Of a stretch of DNA of 40,653 nucleotides, positions 24,893 to 32,247 are shown piece after piece; position 1 is the first letter of the stretch; each line of letters begins with the position of its first letter. The DNA is from Myxococcota bacterium (GTDB taxonomy: Bacteria; Myxococcota_A; UBA9160; SMWR01): assembly GCA_022447545.1 (NCBI GenBank), contig JAKVBI010000035.1:1-40653 (forward strand). Reading direction: 5' to 3'. The notes beneath the pieces are model-generated. The model saw only the letters and a program-made list of their open reading frames with translations. It was not told the origin of the DNA and searched no databases. Made by a program: the position numbers and the translations under genes.

Positions 24893-25266
24893 ATGTTCGA
24901 CTTGATCGTGATCGGCGCCGGGTGGGTGGGACTTTGTTCTGTCATCGAAGCGCGCAAACGAGGGGCGTCTCAAAGGGCATGACTATTCGGAACTCAACCA
25001 TGAACAGTTCATCGTGCTTGACCATGATCTCTTCTTCCCCAACTTCGTGATTCTCGCCAAGGCCGATGACACTTTCATTATTCGCTCGCGTCGGCATGCC
25101 ATGGATCCGGATCGATCACTGGTAGATGTGATGCGACTCCAGTCGGTGGGATCCGATGGGCCGCCTCCACGCGCGACCGCTTTCCCACGTGCCCTTCACC
25201 GCTAACGACATCCGCATTCGCTGGCTCCACGACGACATGGACGACTATCTGAACGCAGAGGCCTGA
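24893..25266 (+). pseudogene. Chimeric gene remnant: flavoprotein 5' end fused to a Rieske oxygenase alpha-subunit 3' end
   Basis: The first 29 codons (24893-24982) read MFDLIVIGAGWVGL and on to EARKRGAS, the dinucleotide-binding beta-alpha-beta start of an FAD-dependent oxidoreductase, then stop. From about 24957 another frame reads HDYSELNHEQF and LDHDLFFPNFVILAKADDT with RSRRHAMDPDRSL, which matches the C-terminal catalytic domain of Rieske ring-hydroxylating oxygenase alpha subunits (their F-PN-x motif and ARP-like strand). That frame runs to TAA 25203-25205. A third frame, 25180-25266, supplies a plausible end (NDIRIRWLHDDMDDYL). So a deletion joined two genes and at least one frameshift followed. 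This fills most of the 533-bp gap between the helical protein and tupA; I see nothing else in it. Confidence 0.65.
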
Positions 25267-25306
25267 AGGGTCATGGGGCGCGAAATGGCCTACGTCGCAT
25301 CGAGCG

Positions 25307-26230
25307 ATGAAGGGACGCGTGGACTCGACTAAGCTTCGGTCCAGCATGCAGAAACTGAACCCCATGTCTCTTGCTTTCCCGGGGCTATCCCTCACGGCTG
25401 TGGTGCTGAGTGGAGCTCTCCTGTTCCTGACTGCCGCTGCGAGTGCGGACGATCGCGAAACGGAATCGCTGCTACTCGCCACCACCACCAGCGTTCGAGA
25501 CTCCGGACTTCTGGAGGTTCTGTTGCCTCCGTTTTTCGACCGCACGGGGGTCGAGGTCCGGACCGTGGCCGTGGGGACCGGGGCTGCTCTGCGCATGGGT
25601 GCCGAAGGCAATGCAGATCTGTTGATCACCCACGCTCCAGACCCCGAGAAACAGCTCTTGGCCTCGGGTGCGATCTCTGAGCGCCGTGAGATCATGGAAA
25701 ATTTCTTTGTGATCGCAGGGCCGGCAGAAGACCCCGCCGAGATCTCCGAGGCGCTCGACGCCGTCGAGGCTCTGCGTCGCATCCAAAACCGTAAGTCACC
25801 GTTCGTGAGTCGGGCCGATGACTCCGGAACGCACAAGAAGGAGGTAGAACTGATGACCCGCGCGGGTCTCGACCCCTCGGTGCGTTGGCCGGGCCTGACT
25901 CGAACGGGCTCGGGCATGGGGCAGTCGCTATTGGTGGCGGGCCAGCGGCGTGCCTACATCTTGTCTGATATCGGTACTTTTCTGGCTTTTCGTGGACGGG
26001 TGGAATTGAAAGCTCTGACGGGTCCGTCGAAGGATCTGCGCAACGTCTATTCGGTTCTCCTGGTCAGTCCCAAGCGATTTCCCAAGGTGCGTGGACGGGA
26101 AGCCCGGCTCTTGGCCGATTATCTTCAGGGTGAGACTGCACGCTCCATCATGGACCGTTTTGGAGTAGAGCGCTTCGGTCGTCCCCTCTTTGTACCGATC
26201 GCCGTGTCAGGGGTCGAACCCGAAGCATGA
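25307..26230 (+). CDS. tupA: Tungstate ABC transporter, substrate-binding protein
   Basis: 307 residues from ATG 25307; ATG 25346 or 25364 would give a more normal signal peptide (hydrophobic LTAVVLSGALLFL, cleavage after AAASA near residue 47). No start has a good Shine-Dalgarno. The mature protein begins with the TupA hallmark ATTTSVRDSGLLE (T59-T-T-S62), whose Thr/Ser residues hold the oxyanion, followed by VAVGTGAALRMGAEGNADLLITHAPDPE split over two strands (VGTGAAL and DLLITHAPDPE). GMGQSLLVAGQ and YILSDIGTFLAF are also characteristic of TupA rather than ModA. It binds tungstate in the periplasm and delivers it to TupB. The stop overlaps tupB by 4 nt. Confidence 0.92.
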   Translation: MKGRVDSTKLRSSMQKLNPMSLAFPGLSLTAVVLSGALLFLTAAASADDRETESLLLATTTSVRDSGLLEVLLPPFFDRTGVEVRTVAVGTGAALRMGAEGNADLLITHAPDPEKQLLASGAISERREIMENFFVIAGPAEDPAEISEALDAVEALRRIQNRKSPFVSRADDSGTHKKEVELMTRAGLDPSVRWPGLTRTGSGMGQSLLVAGQRRAYILSDIGTFLAFRGRVELKALTGPSKDLRNVYSVLLVSPKRFPKVRGREARLLADYLQGETARSIMDRFGVERFGRPLFVPIAVSGVEPEA

Positions 26231-26883
26231 TGGAACTCGATGCCCAGACTCTACTCTCCATCAGCTTGCGAACTCTCGAGGTATGCCTGACATCGCTGTG
26301 TCTCGCGTTGGCGTTGGGTGTGCCGTTGGGAATCTGGCTCGGGGGTCGGCCTTTTCCCGGGCGCCGTGTGCTGCTCGGATTGGTCAACTCGGGCATGGGC
26401 GCTCCACCGGTTGTGGTGGGCCTGCTGGTGGCACAACTCTTCTATCGAAGTGGTCCACTCGGTCACCTCGAATTGTGGTACTCGGTCCAGGCGATGATCG
26501 TGGCCCAGGTTCTGATTGCGCTGCCTCTGGTGGTTGCGTTGGTCGTGGCTGCTGTGGCTTCTCTCGACCCCGATTGGCAGCTCCAGGTGCGGACTCTGGG
26601 CATCCCACGCATTTGGCGAACCTGGCTGCTTCTACGTGAGATCCGGCTCGGGCTGCTCGCGGCGGTAATCGCCTCTCTGGGCGGCATCCTTTCCGAGGTG
26701 GGTGCTGTGATGCAGACGGGAGGGAACCTGGAGGGCGAGACTCGTGTCTTGACCACTTCGATCCTCATGTACACCCAGATGGGGCGCTTCGAGTCCGCCT
26801 ACGCGCTCGCTGCCGTCCTGCTCGGTTTGATGTTGGTCTTGGCGGGTCTGCTCACCTGGGTCCAGTATGGAGAGCGTCGATGA
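26227..26883 (+). CDS. tupB: Tungstate ABC transporter, permease
   Basis: 218 residues with about five to six membrane helices. The cytoplasmic coupling loop typical of binding-protein-dependent permeases is present around AVASLDPDWQLQVRTLGIPR, and LREIRLGLLAAVIASLGGILSEVGAV follows as in TupB/ModB-type permeases. VNSGMGAPPVVVGLL near residues 54-68 is typical of the tungstate branch. It forms the homodimeric membrane channel between TupA and TupC. Both ends overlap their neighbours by 4 nt (ATGA), so the three genes are translationally coupled. Confidence 0.92.
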   Translation: MMELDAQTLLSISLRTLEVCLTSLCLALALGVPLGIWLGGRPFPGRRVLLGLVNSGMGAPPVVVGLLVAQLFYRSGPLGHLELWYSVQAMIVAQVLIALPLVVALVVAAVASLDPDWQLQVRTLGIPRIWRTWLLLREIRLGLLAAVIASLGGILSEVGAVMQTGGNLEGETRVLTTSILMYTQMGRFESAYALAAVLLGLMLVLAGLLTWVQYGERR

Positions 26884-27932
26884 CCGTGGCACTGCGTGCA
26901 CACGGGCTGGAGCTGCGCAGTTACAGTTCGGACAGCGAATTCGAGTTGCTCGTTCCCGATCTGACAGTTCACCGCGAGGAGGTTCTGGCGATCCTTGGAC
27001 CCAACGGCGCGGGGAAGAGCACTCTGCTGCGGGCGCTGGCGGGCCTCGAATCCCCCTCGGTGGGACATGTGCAAGGGAAGAGTGACGACCGCATTACCAT
27101 GGTCTTCCAACGTCCCATCGCTTTCGCAGGGAGTGTGTTGCACAACGTCAGTGTGGCTCTCCGGGCGCAGAAGCTGCCCCGAGCGATTGTGGAAAGGCGC
27201 AGTCGCGACGCCCTGGACCACTTTGGGATCGTTGATCTTGCGGCGCGTTCGGCGAACCGGCTATCGGGAGGAGAGTTGCGCCGTTTGGCGCTGGCACGAG
27301 CCTTTGCGCTGGAGCCCGCGGTGCTTTTGCTCGACGAGCCTTTCGATGATCTGGATGCGCGCGCCCAGGAGAATCTTTCGCTGGATCTTCGGGAGGCGGT
27401 GGCACGTACGGGCACGGCGGTCGCTGTGGTCACCCACGATCTCCAGCGCGCCGCGCTGGTTTCGGATCGCATTGCTGTGCTTCTGGACGGGGCTCTGCGG
27501 CAAGTCGGTCCGAAATCTGAAGTCCTCAACCATCCCGTCGACTTTGAAACTGCCCGCCTCGTCGGAATGACGAATCTCATATCTGCGGAACTCGACGCCC
27601 AGGGAGCCGCCTGGGTTTTGGGTGAACGGTCGATTCCCACGACCTGCCGAGATGTGCCGGGGCCGGTCTGGGTCGGGTTGCGACCCGAGCACCTGAAACT
27701 CGATGTAGGCCGTGGCGAAGGTGAAAGTATTGGTGACGGGCGCGTGACCGCACACTCTTCCGACGGAGTCCTCACGACCCTCAGCCTCGAATGGGCGGGG
27801 CAGAAGCTGCGCACGCATCTTGTCTCGGGCCGTGGTGTTGCTCGGGAAGTTTCCGTGGGCAACCGCCTTGCGCTCTCGCTGCGCCCCGAAGACGTGCACG
27901 TTCTGCGCCGGGACGTCGACGGGGGACTCTGA
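26880..27932 (+). CDS. tupC: Tungstate ABC transporter, ATP-binding protein with TOBE-type C-terminal domain
   Basis: 350 residues. The ATPase domain has Walker A GPNGAGKST (40-48), Q77, the signature LSGGE (128-132), Walker B VLLLDEP (148-154) and the switch His186 (VVTHD). After about residue 240 an extra region (VWVGLRPEHLKLDV and ALSLRPEDVHVL) forms TOBE-like regulatory folds seen in molybdate/tungstate ATPases, where bound oxyanion can inhibit transport. Many TupC proteins lack this extension. The start overlaps the tupB stop. Tungstate uptake implies at least one tungsten enzyme (for example aldehyde oxidoreductase or formate dehydrogenase) elsewhere in the genome. Confidence 0.9.
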   Translation: MTVALRAHGLELRSYSSDSEFELLVPDLTVHREEVLAILGPNGAGKSTLLRALAGLESPSVGHVQGKSDDRITMVFQRPIAFAGSVLHNVSVALRAQKLPRAIVERRSRDALDHFGIVDLAARSANRLSGGELRRLALARAFALEPAVLLLDEPFDDLDARAQENLSLDLREAVARTGTAVAVVTHDLQRAALVSDRIAVLLDGALRQVGPKSEVLNHPVDFETARLVGMTNLISAELDAQGAAWVLGERSIPTTCRDVPGPVWVGLRPEHLKLDVGRGEGESIGDGRVTAHSSDGVLTTLSLEWAGQKLRTHLVSGRGVAREVSVGNRLALSLRPEDVHVLRRDVDGGL

Positions 27933-28077
27933 CGGCGTCTGGTGGCCGCCCGCCATCGGAGCTCGCTCCCGAATTGCAGCCTGGGTCGGCTTGGATTCTA
28001 GGGCATGCAGCTCCATCTCCGATTGCGTGTCGTGGGTGGTACTCTGTGGCGCCCGAAAAGGCGACGGTGGAATTTCG

Positions 28078-29172
28078 ATGATCGATTTCGAACTCGGTGA
28101 CGAACTGGAGCTGGTGCGAGAAACCGCTCGTGATTTCGCCGAGGACCACCTGAGGCCGGCCTTGCGTGACCACGAGGCGGCTCAGTCTGTGGGCGATTCG
28201 ACTCTCGATGCCTTTCGGAATATCGGTTTCGAGACCCTCGAATGGCCGGAGACGCTTGGGGGCAGCCAGTTGGGGGCGTTGGCGAGATGCGTGGTGTCCG
28301 AGGAACTCGCTGCAGGCGATGCCGGTGCAGCGCTGGCCATCGATCCGCTGGGTCCGGCCCTCTATCCCCTGCTTGAATTTGGTGGCATCGAGACGCTGCG
28401 CGAGCTCGGCGCCCCTCTGCTCCATGCGCCCGGGAGCCGGGCGTGGCTTGTCTGGAATGGTGAGGGAACTCGGAACCGTATCGAGCGCAGTGCTGCAGGG
28501 GTGACGGGCACGATTGCTTGGGTGCCCGCCAGCCGAGTCGATCTGCTGGTCTTTCTGGACGAGGAGGGAGGCTTCGCGGTTTCGGAAGGCATCGAGCACG
28601 CCCCCTTGCGCGGTTCGGGCCTGCGAGCGGCAGGTGCTTCGGAGCTCACGCTCGTAAAGGCTCCGGTCCGCGCCGAGTGGAGCGACGCCTCGGGGGCCGC
28701 AACCGCGCTGGCCCGCTGTCGGCTGGTCATCGCGGCGTTGCTCGTTGGCGTGATGCGCGAGTCGGCCGAGTATTCTCGTCGCTACGCGCTCGATCGGGTC
28801 GCATTCGGAAAACCCATCGCTCATCACCAGGCGTTGTCGTTCTTGATCGCCGACATGGCTTCGTCAGTAGATTGTGCACGTCTACTCGTCTGGGAGGCTG
28901 CTTGGCGTCTGGAAGCGGGCGAGGATGCCCACGAGGCTTGTGCCACAGCGTTCGTGGAAGCCGCGGAGCAGGCCATGTTTGTGACGCCTAATGGTGTGCA
29001 GATACTGGGTGGCCACGGTTTTATGCAGGACTATCCGGTGGAAAAGTTCATGCGCGAGGCCAGGGCACTTTCATTGATGCTCGGGGGCGTCGATGCAGCT
29101 CGGGAGGCGGCTGGCCGCGAACTCGTGTCGACCCTGGGGCGCGTAGCGCTCAATGTCGAGGCGATCGGATGA
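28078..29172 (+). CDS. Acyl-CoA dehydrogenase subunit lacking the catalytic Glu (heteromeric type)
   Basis: 364 residues. The C-terminal half carries the FAD contacts of acyl-CoA dehydrogenases: RVAFGKPIAHHQAL and QILGGHGFMQDYPVEKFMRE. The TEPxAGSD motif of the middle domain is absent, and where the catalytic Glu should stand (EGT) the sequence is LGGVDAAREA. So this chain can hold FAD but should not catalyse alone. It matches one subunit of the alpha2-beta2 acyl-CoA dehydrogenases of steroid degradation (FadE28/FadE29, ChsE1/ChsE2 type). The start ATG 28078 begins the family's usual MxDFxLxxE; the frame is open upstream to 27820 but that part overlaps tupC. It overlaps the partner gene by 4 nt. 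Confidence 0.88.
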   Translation: MIDFELGDELELVRETARDFAEDHLRPALRDHEAAQSVGDSTLDAFRNIGFETLEWPETLGGSQLGALARCVVSEELAAGDAGAALAIDPLGPALYPLLEFGGIETLRELGAPLLHAPGSRAWLVWNGEGTRNRIERSAAGVTGTIAWVPASRVDLLVFLDEEGGFAVSEGIEHAPLRGSGLRAAGASELTLVKAPVRAEWSDASGAATALARCRLVIAALLVGVMRESAEYSRRYALDRVAFGKPIAHHQALSFLIADMASSVDCARLLVWEAAWRLEAGEDAHEACATAFVEAAEQAMFVTPNGVQILGGHGFMQDYPVEKFMREARALSLMLGGVDAAREAAGRELVSTLGRVALNVEAIG

Positions 29173-30356
29173 ATCTGTCCATCGATTCGGAGACACAGAA
29201 ACGCATCGACGGGGTGCGAAAGCTCGGTGAAAGCCAGATCCGGCCCGTTGGCTTGGAGGCCGACCGCCTGGGTCGCCCGACACCCGCGGATCACCCCTTT
29301 TTCGATTTACTTCTCGAGATTGGAATGGGGCGTTCACGCTGGGTGGGGGAAGAACCCGCTGAAGACTCGGACACTGCGGGCCCGCGGGTCGGCAACTCGC
29401 GCAATATGCTGTGTATCTCCGAGGAGATGTCCTATTGGGACCGTGGGGTGGCCGTATCGTTCCCGGGGCCTGGCCTTGGTGAGCCGCCACTGATCTCCAT
29501 GGGAACCGCCGATCAGAAGGCGCGTTTTCTCGGCCCCTTTCTAGAGCCGGATCGGCCGAGGTGGGGTTCGTTTGCGATGACCGAGCCTGGTGCGGGTTCG
29601 GATGTGGCCGCCATCGCGAGTTCCGCACGCAAGGACGGCGGGGACTGGATCCTGAATGGTGCCAAGTCCTTCGCCGCCAATGCGAGCCGCGCGGATTGGA
29701 TCGTGGTGTGGGCCACCGTCGATCCGAGTCTCGGACGCGAGGGGCACCGCGCCTTCGTGGTGGAGCGTGGTACCCCCGGACTGGGAGATTTCGTCGTCGA
29801 ACGTAAGATGGGGCTCAAGGCCTATGAGTCCACCTCTTTCACACTGCGGGACTGTCGAGTTCCCGGCGCCAACCTCATCGGTGGCGAGGAACACTATGCC
29901 CGGCGAGCCGGATTCAAGGGCGCCATGCGTTCCTTCAACGCGACCCGCCCACTCGTTGCGATCATGGCCGTCGGAATAGGTCGGGCAGCCCTCGACGAAG
30001 CGCTCGCCTTCGCGCGCGAAAACAATCTATTGGGAGATGCGCGTATCCGCGATCGCCTGGAACGAATTCGCCGTCGTCTACGTGTAGCGCGGCTGTTGTG
30101 CTGGCGCGCAGCCTGGCTTGCCGACCACGGCCGCCCCAACATCGTCGAGGCCTCCATGTCCAAGGCCGTGGCGCCGAATGTGGCGTTGGAGGCCGCGAGT
30201 CTCGGGATGGAGTTGTTGGGTGAGGTGGGTGGGCGTGGCGATCATTTGATTGAGAAGCTCTTCCGGGATGTGAAGGCCATGGACATCGTCGAAGGGACTG
30301 GCCAGGTTCAACGCATCGTCATGGCTCGGCACTTGGTTCAGCTTCCCCGTGACTGA
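29169..30356 (+). CDS. Acyl-CoA dehydrogenase catalytic subunit (heteromeric type)
   Basis: 395 residues. The middle-domain motif FAMTEPGAGSD and the catalytic-Glu motif DIVEGTGQVQR are present. The FAD-binding RxAFGxP...Q segment and QxxGGxG are missing: the corresponding places read RENNLLGDARIRDRLE and GEVGGRGDHLIEK. This is the mirror image of the preceding subunit, so an FAD site shared between the two chains is expected. It should introduce a 2,3-double bond into an acyl-CoA, by analogy a steroid or other branched side chain. It starts at ATG 29169, inside the stop of the partner gene, and ends 10 bp before the enoyl-CoA hydratase. Confidence 0.92.
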   Translation: MNLSIDSETQKRIDGVRKLGESQIRPVGLEADRLGRPTPADHPFFDLLLEIGMGRSRWVGEEPAEDSDTAGPRVGNSRNMLCISEEMSYWDRGVAVSFPGPGLGEPPLISMGTADQKARFLGPFLEPDRPRWGSFAMTEPGAGSDVAAIASSARKDGGDWILNGAKSFAANASRADWIVVWATVDPSLGREGHRAFVVERGTPGLGDFVVERKMGLKAYESTSFTLRDCRVPGANLIGGEEHYARRAGFKGAMRSFNATRPLVAIMAVGIGRAALDEALAFARENNLLGDARIRDRLERIRRRLRVARLLCWRAAWLADHGRPNIVEASMSKAVAPNVALEAASLGMELLGEVGGRGDHLIEKLFRDVKAMDIVEGTGQVQRIVMARHLVQLPRD

Positions 30357-30366
30357 AAGGGCTCCT

Positions 30367-31164
30367 ATGTCGGACGACGCCGTCCTCTATGAGGTCGTAG
30401 ACCACATCGCCACCATCACGCTGAACCGTCCCGAAAATCGGAATAGCATGACGCCAGAGGTGCTGGTGGGCCTAGGCGATGCAGTCGATCGGGTGCGGGC
30501 CGACTCCGACATCCGCTGTGTGGTCTTGACGGGGCGAGGCCAGAGCTTCTGCGCCGGCGCAGATTTTAAATCCCGGGAGCCTCTGGGCGATGGGTCGGAT
30601 GACGTTTACACGGCCCCGAACGAGCGTGCGTACGCGACGTACGCTCACTTCCTGTCCCTACTCGAGATTGAGGTGCCCATCGTGGCTGCCATGCAGGGCC
30701 ACGCCATTGGCGGCGGCCTGGGCCTGGCTCTGGTCTGCGATCTGCGCGTCGCCAACCGCGAGGCCCGCTTTGGTGCGAACTTCGTTCGGCTTGGGCTGCA
30801 TCCTGGAATGGCTACCACCTACCTGTTGCCCCGCCTGATGGGAGTTCCCCGGGCGACCGAGCTGCTCTTGACCGGTCGCATTCTCGACGGGGCTGAGGCT
30901 GCTGAAATGGGTTTGGTCCACTACGCGGTTGAGGTGGAAAATGTGCTGGCGCGGGCGAACGAACTCGCACGCGAAATTGCCAGTGCGGCCCCCCTGGCCG
31001 TGCGCTGGACCAAGCAATCGATCTATCGCGGTTTGAACTGGGATCCCGTGTCCGCGGCTCGGTTTGAAGCTCACGTGCAATCCCGTACGTTCGAGACCGA
31101 AGACTCCCGCGAAGGGATTTCCGCGCTACTCGGCCGGCGAGATCCAGACTTTCGAGGCCGTTGA
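30367..31164 (+). CDS. Enoyl-CoA hydratase/isomerase (crotonase) family protein
   Basis: 265 residues. Crotonase features are ITLNRPENRNSM near the N-terminus, the first oxyanion-hole segment SFCAGADFK, and the second, AMQGHAIGGGLGLALVCDLRVA across residues 107-128 (GHAIGGGLGLAL). Of the two catalytic glutamates of classical hydratases, the first seems replaced: where PE is usual the sequence is ANFVRLGLHPG. The second is plausibly the Glu in ATELLLTG. It could therefore be an isomerase or a specialised hydratase. The start ATG 30367 follows AAAGGG with a 5-nt gap; GTG 30349 overlaps the previous gene. It should act on the product of the acyl-CoA dehydrogenase pair just upstream. Confidence 0.92.
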   Translation: MSDDAVLYEVVDHIATITLNRPENRNSMTPEVLVGLGDAVDRVRADSDIRCVVLTGRGQSFCAGADFKSREPLGDGSDDVYTAPNERAYATYAHFLSLLEIEVPIVAAMQGHAIGGGLGLALVCDLRVANREARFGANFVRLGLHPGMATTYLLPRLMGVPRATELLLTGRILDGAEAAEMGLVHYAVEVENVLARANELAREIASAAPLAVRWTKQSIYRGLNWDPVSAARFEAHVQSRTFETEDSREGISALLGRRDPDFRGR

Positions 31165-31199
31165 AGCTGCGGTTCGAGGAGTTTGCTTCCAGGGAGAGA

Positions 31200-31958
31200 A
31201 TGTCCATGCGACTCCTGATGGCTCCGACACCCAATGGTTGGAAGGTCTCCATCATGATTGAAGAACTCCGAGGCCTCGGTCATCCACTCCCGGATCTCGC
31301 CGTGGAGTTCGTGAATATCATGAAGGGTGAGCAGTTCGGGGCCGATTTCATGAAGGTGAGTCCCAATCAGAAAATTCCAGCACTCGAGGACGAGGGTTTC
31401 TGCCTGATGGAGAGCTGCGCGATCCTCGAGTACCTCGGGGAGAAGTTTCCGAGCACGCTGCTCCCACTGCAGCGAGAGCCCAAGTTCGAAGTCCTGCAAT
31501 GGGTGTATTGGCAGGCCGCGAATGTGGGCCCCGTGTTCGGCAACAAACTTAGCTACACGCGCTACATGGATGACGTGGACGCTGCGGCGAAGGCCCATCC
31601 CATGGAGCGGTTCGCCAAGGAGGCTCAACGGTTGATGAGCGTCCTGAGCCGCCGCCTGGACGGGAGGGATTTCGTGTGCGGGAATGAGTTCACCATTGCC
31701 GACATCGCCCTCTATCCGTGGGTGAGGGGTTGGAAGTGGAGCAAAATTCCCATCGTTGGAATTCCCAACATCGAGGCCTGGGTGGATCGGGTTCGCACGC
31801 GACCGGGGGTCGATCGGGGACTGGCTTACGGCATTCCCAGGGAAGAGATCGATCAGTGGAGTGAGGCCCGCAAGAACCGTACGGCGGCCGGGGGGAGTGT
31901 GATCGCTGCGAATGCGAACCTCGAACGAGGCTCTACAGATCGGAATTCAGACACCTAG
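31200..31958 (+). CDS. Glutathione S-transferase, Ure2p/YfcG-like (Nu class)
   Basis: 252 residues. The thioredoxin-fold half starts MAPTPNGWKVSIMIEEL, the TPNGxKV signature of the YfcG/YghU/Ure2p group, which have disulfide-bond reductase activity with glutathione. SPNQKIPAL supplies the cis-Pro and LMESCAILEYLGE the Glu-Ser glutathione contact. The helical C-terminal half contains FTIADIALYPWVRGW. About 30 residues of low-complexity tail follow. AGGGAGAG precedes ATG 31200 closely; ATG 31206 is also possible. It is the last gene of the acyl-CoA operon and could remove electrophilic acyl or enone intermediates, which is inference. Confidence 0.92.
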   Translation: MSMRLLMAPTPNGWKVSIMIEELRGLGHPLPDLAVEFVNIMKGEQFGADFMKVSPNQKIPALEDEGFCLMESCAILEYLGEKFPSTLLPLQREPKFEVLQWVYWQAANVGPVFGNKLSYTRYMDDVDAAAKAHPMERFAKEAQRLMSVLSRRLDGRDFVCGNEFTIADIALYPWVRGWKWSKIPIVGIPNIEAWVDRVRTRPGVDRGLAYGIPREEIDQWSEARKNRTAAGGSVIAANANLERGSTDRNSDT

Positions 31959-32063
31959 CCCAGCATCGGGCCTTTCGACCCCCGCTCGGAGGTCGGTTCC
32001 CACTCCAGCCCAGGCGGCGAACGGCCGATGGAAACCCAGGTTGGGAGTCCGCACTGGCGCGGA

Positions 32064-32103
32064 AGCCGCAAAGCGGCTACAACCCAGCCCATCGAACTGG
32101 GCT
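32064..32103 (+). promoter_or_regulatory. Two adjacent hairpins in the leader of the DEAD-box helicase gene
   Basis: AGCCGC-aaa-GCGGCT (32064-32078) and AGCCCA-tcgaac-TGGGCT (32086-32103) are two perfect 6-bp stems 7 nt apart, inside the 289-bp gap between the GST and helicase genes. Neither is followed by a T-run, so they are not clear terminators. They may end the GST transcript weakly or form a structured 5' leader; leaders of DEAD-box helicase mRNAs are often regulated. The rest of the gap shows no gene I can support. Confidence 0.4.
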
Positions 32104-32247
32104 CTTCTGTCCGGTCGCGGCGCCAACAGGGCCTTTACTCAGGTCGCGCCGCAAATTTCTTCTTACCCAAAGCTGTTGTGCGGGTTGGACCCAAGTACCC
32201 GTGGCGTGCGCGAGTCAGCGCGCGGTGCGGGGGAGATCACGATCTAC

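Noticed and set aside
25307-27932. Molybdate (modABC) transporter instead of tungstate
   Set aside because: The TTTSVRDSGLL, VGTGAAL and LLITHAPDPE motifs of the binding protein are those of TupA, not ModA.
27820-28077. N-terminal extension of the acyl-CoA dehydrogenase frame
   Set aside because: It overlaps the end of tupC and reads as unrelated, Cys/Trp-rich sequence; the family's usual start is at 28078.
31912-32247. N-terminal extension of the DEAD-box helicase frame
   Set aside because: The frame is open, but this part overlaps the GST gene, has no helicase similarity and contains two hairpins; the Q motif follows normally from ATG 32248.
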